The notes under the pieces: generated by a model
What the model was told of the DNA's origin: nothing
Seen by the model: only the letters and a program-made list of their open reading frames with translations
The model's database searches: none
Shown here: in pieces, positions 58,261 to 64,000 of the stretch
How positions within the stretch are numbered: the stretch's first letter is position 1
Layout: each line of letters starts with the position of its first letter
Origin: Microcebus murinus
Taxonomy: Eukaryota; Chordata; Mammalia; Primates; Cheirogaleidae
Length of the DNA stretch: 64,000 nucleotides
NCBI RefSeq assembly: GCF_040939455.1
Contig: NC_134108.1
Location: forward strand, 6,415,501-6,479,500
Reading direction: 5' to 3'
Translations under genes and position numbers: made by a program

Positions 58261-61200
58261 CACGGAAAACTATTATTATTTTCTTACCTTCTCGCTAATA
58301 GGCAATGATGGAAATAAGTAAAGGGCTTTTATGTTAAGATAGTTAATAAAAAAATAATGAGAATATCCTGGATAGGAATCATTTTTTAAGAATCAATGGG
58401 CTGAACTGTATTCAGTTTTTTTTTCCCAATTTCCCAAGTGATATGGGAAATGTCCCCTCCCTAGTCATGGGTGCTGTCCATATCTGGTGGGTTTCCTCAA
58501 ATGGTGCTTTGGGGAGGGGTTCACTTCTGTATGTATTCAAAGGTTTTGCAAAGAAGAAAAATAGCAACAAGAAGAGGAAGAAAAAGGGAGGAGAACATAT
58601 TTAAGATAAATGTTTAATCTCCATGAAATTAATTTTTAAAACAGCGTCATGTCATCGAACACACATGCAACTGGGGGATTTTTTCACCATACAATAAGTG
58701 TTAGGAGTAGGAACTTTTACAATATGATAATTATGACCTTTTGAGCTGTCACATGGCTAGTTCCATGGTGCAATGTTCGTGGTAATGACCAATTGAGTTA
58801 TTTTGTGATTTCATGTCTACTACAAAATGACACCGTGGAAACCATTGCCATTGATGTGAATCACCGTTGTCTGTGAACAAACTCAAGTGTGAATCTAGTG
58901 TGTCATCTTTTTTCATCTCTATCTAGAGATATTTTGTCTAGAATAAAATGCATATTTATTTTTGTTACATGTGAATGTATTTTATTCTCAATTTATATAT
59001 GAATCCCTGTCAATATGATTAGTAAGAAACTGTATTGACTTAAAACAAACTGATCGATCAGTGAATATTGCTAAAAAAAATACATAAAAAAATTTTTGTC
59101 TCCAGATTTTGAAAGTAGAACATGAAGCTGTAAATTTATTATGAGAATTCTTGTCAAAAATATTATCTCAGCATAAATTATCTTAGCATAATATATACAT
59201 TGGATTCAGCCATGTCCTTATTATTGAGAAAATAAAATAGAAACTATTATTAAAGTCTGTACCAATACATAATGCATTTAGAGTTTAAAAAAAGCAAAAC
59301 AATATTTTTTTGCACGCATCCTAGTGTTATGAAATGCAAATGAAAAGAGCTTCCATTTGTTTTCATCTTGCATAGCATCAAAGGAAGATAAGTAAGTTTG
59401 AGAACTCAGACACAAAGTTCCCCCTTTTACTCTTTTACTTTGATATTTCCTCAGCATACAACATCTGCCATCTAGTGTTGCCTGTTTCTTTATTTATTAG
59501 ATATCACTGGGCTCTTTGTTTGTGTCTGTGCGATGGGATCGAGGCAGAAAGGAGATACTCTAAACTTAGTCTCAGTTCTCTACTGAACTGAAAGCCACGT
59601 GAATTGAAACTGATGTTAACAGAGAGGACAACGCTGCTGTCATCTCTGCGTTACATTTTCTGTTCTCCTTGGTCCGACTGTTTTCTAGAAATACCAGCTT
59701 TCTATAGCCTTAAGACAGCGAGAATGTCTTATGCCGTGTACTTCTGGAAGCTGTTGCAGTGCCCTGTAGGGCATCCTAGCTGTTGTCCTAAATTGAGATG
59801 ACAGTGTTGCTCATATTAAATTGCCTCCTCGCTTGGCTTGGCATGCTGGGATCCATATCTATTAATGCAGGAGTGTCCAAATGTCCTGCTAGGAAAGCAA
59901 TTTGTTCCTCGGTAGGGCGTCGGGGAAGCAGCTGGTCTAAGAAACCATCAGAGGTGATGTTAGGGGCAAGTTGTGTTTTTCTTGATTTAATGGAAAATTC
60001 TACTGATCCATCGCCTCACTTGTCCTCACCACTTGTCAACAAGGCCGCACATATCCATCTGCAGCCCTCTGCCTCCCTCGCTCGGCATCGCTGTCTTGTG
60101 GGGAGTCAGCCCTTCACGCAGCCCGAGCTTTGGAATAGCCATCCTGACAACAGCAAACACCATATATTAATGGATTTTTTTTTAATGCCCTGGGGAGGCA
60201 GCACAATTTGGCAGCATCCAGTTAAATATCACATCTAAAACCAGCTCGGCTTTTAAAAGAACACCTCTCCAAAGAGAACATTATGCACACACGCCACGTC
60301 AACACTCGCCCTCCACATCCCTACCCGGCCCCGACAAGGCTTCCTCTTGACCGAGGCTCGTCAAAGCCAAGAGTCTCAATTCGAACATCTGTTCTGAAGG
60401 AGAGCATGCCCGGTGACTCATTCTCAACCTGAATGTCAACAGCAGTGATAGGGCTTCAAGTTCATGTTCACCATGTGCAATGGAGGCTTGTCCCGAAGTG
60501 GTCTAAGGAGCCAGAAATGCTTACTCAGGCTCCCACCAAGGGGTCTTTATGGCCCCAGTAATGGAACCGAGAAGCCTGATAATCCAAAGATGAAAACAGA
60601 CTCCAGAGTGGGCCATGGTTGGAGACTAACTGACCACTCCCTGGCCATTAGAGCTTGTCACATTAGTCATGTGTGCAATAAAGTGCTGCTATCTTAACAT
60701 CATGGGAAATTCCAGGGGACTTTAAAATACAGCAGTGTTGCTTGTACCTATCGCACAGTGAGGTAATGTCTCATTTCTTTGAGGGCAGAGTTTACTCAGG
60801 TTTTTGTTCAAATATTAATTAAAATAACATCTTTAATACCTAAGAAGAAAGCAAGCTTCTCCAGGACAACCACCATAGCTTTAATGCACTCTTCCGTGCA
60901 ATGGAATTCCTGCATAATTTTTAATGGGGCTTTATTACAAAGAGATTTCTAGCCTAGTTTCCTCTTGCTTTTAGTAAATTGCCAGGCCTGCAAAGATGGA
61001 TCAATAACAAATTCTTTTAAATGGAAAATATGTTCTTCCGTAGTGCAAAATGAATATTTTTAGGCAAATGGGTAGTAAGTTCCTCCTTACGGTCATTGTT
61101 TATCACTCTCGTTCTTCATTTTGTCCAGAACTGGAAGCCCCCTACTGCATGAACCCAGTCTAAGACTCACCTCCAACTCTGATGCTGTCTAGAAAACATC

Positions 61201-62124
61201 AGTCCTTGGAGCCCTCTTCTAACTTTAAGATCCTGCAAGGGACTAACTGATGTCAGTCTAAGATTTAATAAGAAATGGCACATATAGGAGAAGAGACCAG
61301 CGAAGACGAGTTCATTGGTAATAATGCCCAATAATCTGCGTGTGTGTGGACAAGGGAGGTTCTCTTGCACTCAGCCTCCGTCTCCTTAGGCCAGCGTGGA
61401 GGGCAGCTCTCTGACCCTGAGCACTTCCTGTGTACTCAGCAGAGGGCCTGCTCTGTGCAGGGCACCTGCCGGGGTGCTGCAGGGGGTGGGATGGGATGTG
61501 TAGAGGAGTCGCAGCGTGACCCCGATGCCGCTGGGCTTGCATGGTTGCAAGGAGGAGGTGGTGACAGTGAGCCAACAGTGCTCTTTGCCCGATGTGAGTC
61601 TGAGACCTTGTTACCTGGGTTCTCCTCTCATCCAGGGCACTCTGACCGTACAGCCAGGGACAGCGCCCAGCGTCACAGCGGCCCCCACTTGGTCTCTCTG
61701 TCCAGCATGTGAGGTCACAGAGTGGCTGTTTCTGGGCCCTTCTGCTGCTCTCTCCGCTTCATTTGCTCAGTGGGCAGCTGTGTGAAGTCCTCTGCTCCTC
61801 TGGGCAGCAGGGCTGAGCTGTCCTGGGAGTCTTTGGGGGCCAGCAGACCTGCAGGCAGGGGGCAGTTCCACTCTCGTGCTCTCCTGTTGCCACGTCCCTC
61901 ACCCCTCAGCTCAGAGTCGCTGTCCACCTGCCAGTGAAGGAGGCAGTGAGTGTCCCCTCCCCACCCCAGCCAGGCCAGTGGCTTTAACCTAAGGTATCCA
62001 GAAATCATACTCACACCGGCCTGTAGAAACCACACCTCCCTCCAGCTTGAGGCCACAGTGCTACCAACTTCTCCCAGCTTAGGTTTCCCAAAGGAAGTAA
62101 GGGTCCTCTTGGTTTCATTTTTGT
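58261..62124. other. Unassigned intron
   Basis: About 3.9 kb without a recognised repeat apart from faint L2-like wording at 61415-61490 ('gagcacttcctgtgtactca'). It holds the longest open frame of the window (146 codons, + 59798-60238), which shows no domain or start context. 61370-62070 is GC-rich. 60760-61060 is non-simple AT-rich sequence that could be a conserved element. Confidence 0.4.
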
Positions 62125-62395
62125 GTTACTTTTTATTTTGAAATAATCATAGATACACAGGAAGGTGCAAGTATAGTACAGAAAGGTCCCAGGTACCATT
62201 CACCTGCTTTCCCCAAAGGTTACATCTTAACGTAGCTAGAGTACAATGTCAAAATTAGGAGATTGACTTTGTTACAACGTATGCCATTTTATCACACGTG
62301 TGGGTTTGTGTAACTACCACCTCAACTCTTGATTTCATTTTACATCTGCATGGCCGAGTCCTTACTAGAGCAAAATCCTAGGAAACCAAAATTTA
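62125..62395. mobile_element. Old L1M-type LINE fragment
   Basis: 'tttttattttgaaataatca', 'aggtgcaagtatagtacaga', 'acgtagctagagtacaatgt', 'caaaattaggagattgactt' and 'tgtgtaactaccacctcaac' follow the L1M non-coding consensus that the remnant at 395-960 also matches. No open frame. Confidence 0.55.
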
Positions 62396-64000
62396 ATGCA
62401 CTGTGATTTCACCAGATGAGTAACCAAATTTGGTGATTCTAGACCACCTCTCCACTCCCAGATCCATAAAGACTGGTCAGCATGAATGGACCTAAAAAGA
62501 TATGTCAGTTATATTGAATTCTGCCTCAGCCAAGCAGACTCACCCTTGTCAATCACAAACTCGTGATTGAAAACGTGCTCCCAAGATAAAAGAAGGCACC
62601 GGTCACTTTGCTTCTATATGCTGATAGAACCACTTGTTCTGCGTCCAGCCTTCCCAAGGCGGACCATTACAAAGCCTGTCCACTCCACGATCACACAAAT
62701 TGAAACCAACACTATTGCTGTGAGCTCAATAATACATTTGTTTTTGCTAATCAGAAAAAAAATGATTATTAAACCTGTGAAGTAAATGCAACTTATAGAA
62801 TGATACATACAATGAGAAACAACTTACTGAAAGCACCAATTCAATTTTCATAATAAATACATCCATGGAAATTACAGCTTATTCAACAGTCATGTTCTTG
62901 CACTTTTCTTCTTAAAGCAACACCTTGGAAACACTAGTAGTGAACTGGCTTTATGTTCTAAGGTCACGTGGAGTAAAGTAATATGAGTTGGGATTGCATT
63001 AGCAGTATCACCATGAAGCTTCTTAAAAGCTGACTTGATGGTTATTTTTAGTAATTATATGCAGCACTTGCAGGTCATTGAGATGAATTACATCATATTG
63101 AACTTCATAGTCTTAGAGGAAAAAAATTATCTCCTTTGCCAGAAATGATCAAGTTATTAATTTTTTTCAGTGCCTGTGTGAAAAGCTATCAGCTTCTTCT
63201 CTTCTTTTCCTCAAGTATTCTAGGTATGCCAGGTGACTGTGCTTAAACAGTGGTGATTTCCATTGGCTAAAATCCCATTAGAAGAACCTCATAACCTTCC
63301 AAGATGAAAGCTAACCAATTAGAAAGTAGGAACCACTCAAATGTATAAGTATTAATAGTTGATGAGCATATAGAAGTCTAGAAGCACTGAGAATAACAGT
63401 GTACTGTTTTAATTTCATCTTTATTTATTAAATACTTAAATCAATGCTAGAGAGAATCTGCTTTTGTTATTATTGCTTCAAATGCAACACACATGAAATA
63501 ATACAATTTTCTCCTCATTTCAAATGGTTCCCTTTAAATGTTGAGATCCATTTTCTCATGGCCTAGGCATCCCACAACTTAAATGCCTGAAAAATAAGAA
63601 TTATCTCTAAAGGCGATGTGGTCATATAAAAATAAGCCCCATAAAACTACATTGACTGTGAGTATGACTATATAAAAATGTATGCATATTGATAAAAACT
63701 CACAGGAAATCCAGAATTTAAAAAATTACCAGGTTAATATGGCGATATGTCATTTTTGCTTCTTTTACTTTAAATGGTCTGATGCTGTTATGAATTTCTT
63801 ATAACACAGAGGAAGAAAACAGACAGCTGGACGATGGTTTCTCTCCTGGGTAGCATGCATACAGTGGAAGTTCAGCAAATGCAGGTGGAGGAAGGGATAA
63901 CAATAAAGACGGGGCATAGCAGTGGGGTCAATTTACACTTTAAGAGCGCAGCTTAGAGAGCAGCCTGGCAGACACGGCAAGTTTGCTTTATACCTTTTTA
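62396..64000. other. Unassigned AT-rich intron
   Basis: No repeat, exon or regulatory site recognised to the window end. Confidence 0.45.

Larger units (their letters stand above)
34553..64000 (+). other. PRKN: PRKN intron 9 (5' part, at least 29.4 kb)
   Basis: The next exon should open with the IBR residues after G361, including the remaining zinc ligands. I do not see that sequence in any frame up to the window end, so the whole remainder is intronic. It holds more LTR and hAT material than intron 8. Confidence 0.9.

Noticed and set aside
59798..60238. Longest open frame in the window (146 codons, +)
   Set aside because: No domain, no splice or promoter context and no codon bias. One frame of this length is expected by chance in 64 kb read in six frames.

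Overview
The window is a stretch of mammalian nuclear DNA from the inside of one very large gene. The only protein-coding sequence I can support is a single 150-bp internal exon on the + strand (34403-34552). It has consensus splice sites and is in phase 0 at both ends. Its 50 codons match parkin (PRKN/PARK2) exon 9, human residues 312-361: the end of the helix that follows RING1 and the first four zinc-binding cysteines of the IBR (in-between-RING) domain. Everything upstream is intron 8 (at least 34.4 kb) and everything downstream is intron 9 (at least 29.4 kb). This fits the very long introns known for this gene.

The organism is a primate, and most likely a strepsirrhine (lemur or loris group). 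The Alu elements carry the 'CCTGAGCAAGAGCGAGACC'-type left arm and, at 32928-33257, an AT-rich insertion near the middle linker as seen in strepsirrhine Alus. The L1 3' end at 9358-9722 differs from anthropoid L1PA tails. The parkin residues differ from human at several loop positions. The species call is inference.

Intron 8 (1-34402) holds old L1M-type LINE remnants (395-960, 8060-9110, 10830-11090, 16490-17620, 31801-32090), sense and antisense L2 LINEs (11170-12160, 17080-17395, 25565-28240), one MIR, a MER20 and a MER53-like DNA transposon, a Tigger copy (22763-23210), an MLT2-type LTR (21706-22192), a well-preserved minus-strand solo LTR with a 4-bp target duplication (20180-20780), and three Alu insertions. 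One Alu is split by an L1 tail. Two CpG-rich patches (1455-1610 and 28720-29060) are unexplained.

Intron 9 (34553-64000) holds MaLR-like LTR remnants, a second Tigger copy (40470-40916), two hAT elements (one with an exact 8-bp target duplication, 50747-51080), MIR and L2 fragments, and an LTR cluster at 53.9-56.5 kb in which two related LTRs lie in opposite orientation around a third, different LTR.

No tRNA, rRNA, CRISPR array or second gene is supported, and I found no convincing undescribed biological system. The points most worth checking are the solo LTR, the inverted LTR pair, the nested Alu/L1, the parkin exon substitutions and the CpG patches. Repeat family names come from remembered consensus sequences, not from a search, and boundaries are approximate unless a target-site duplication is cited.
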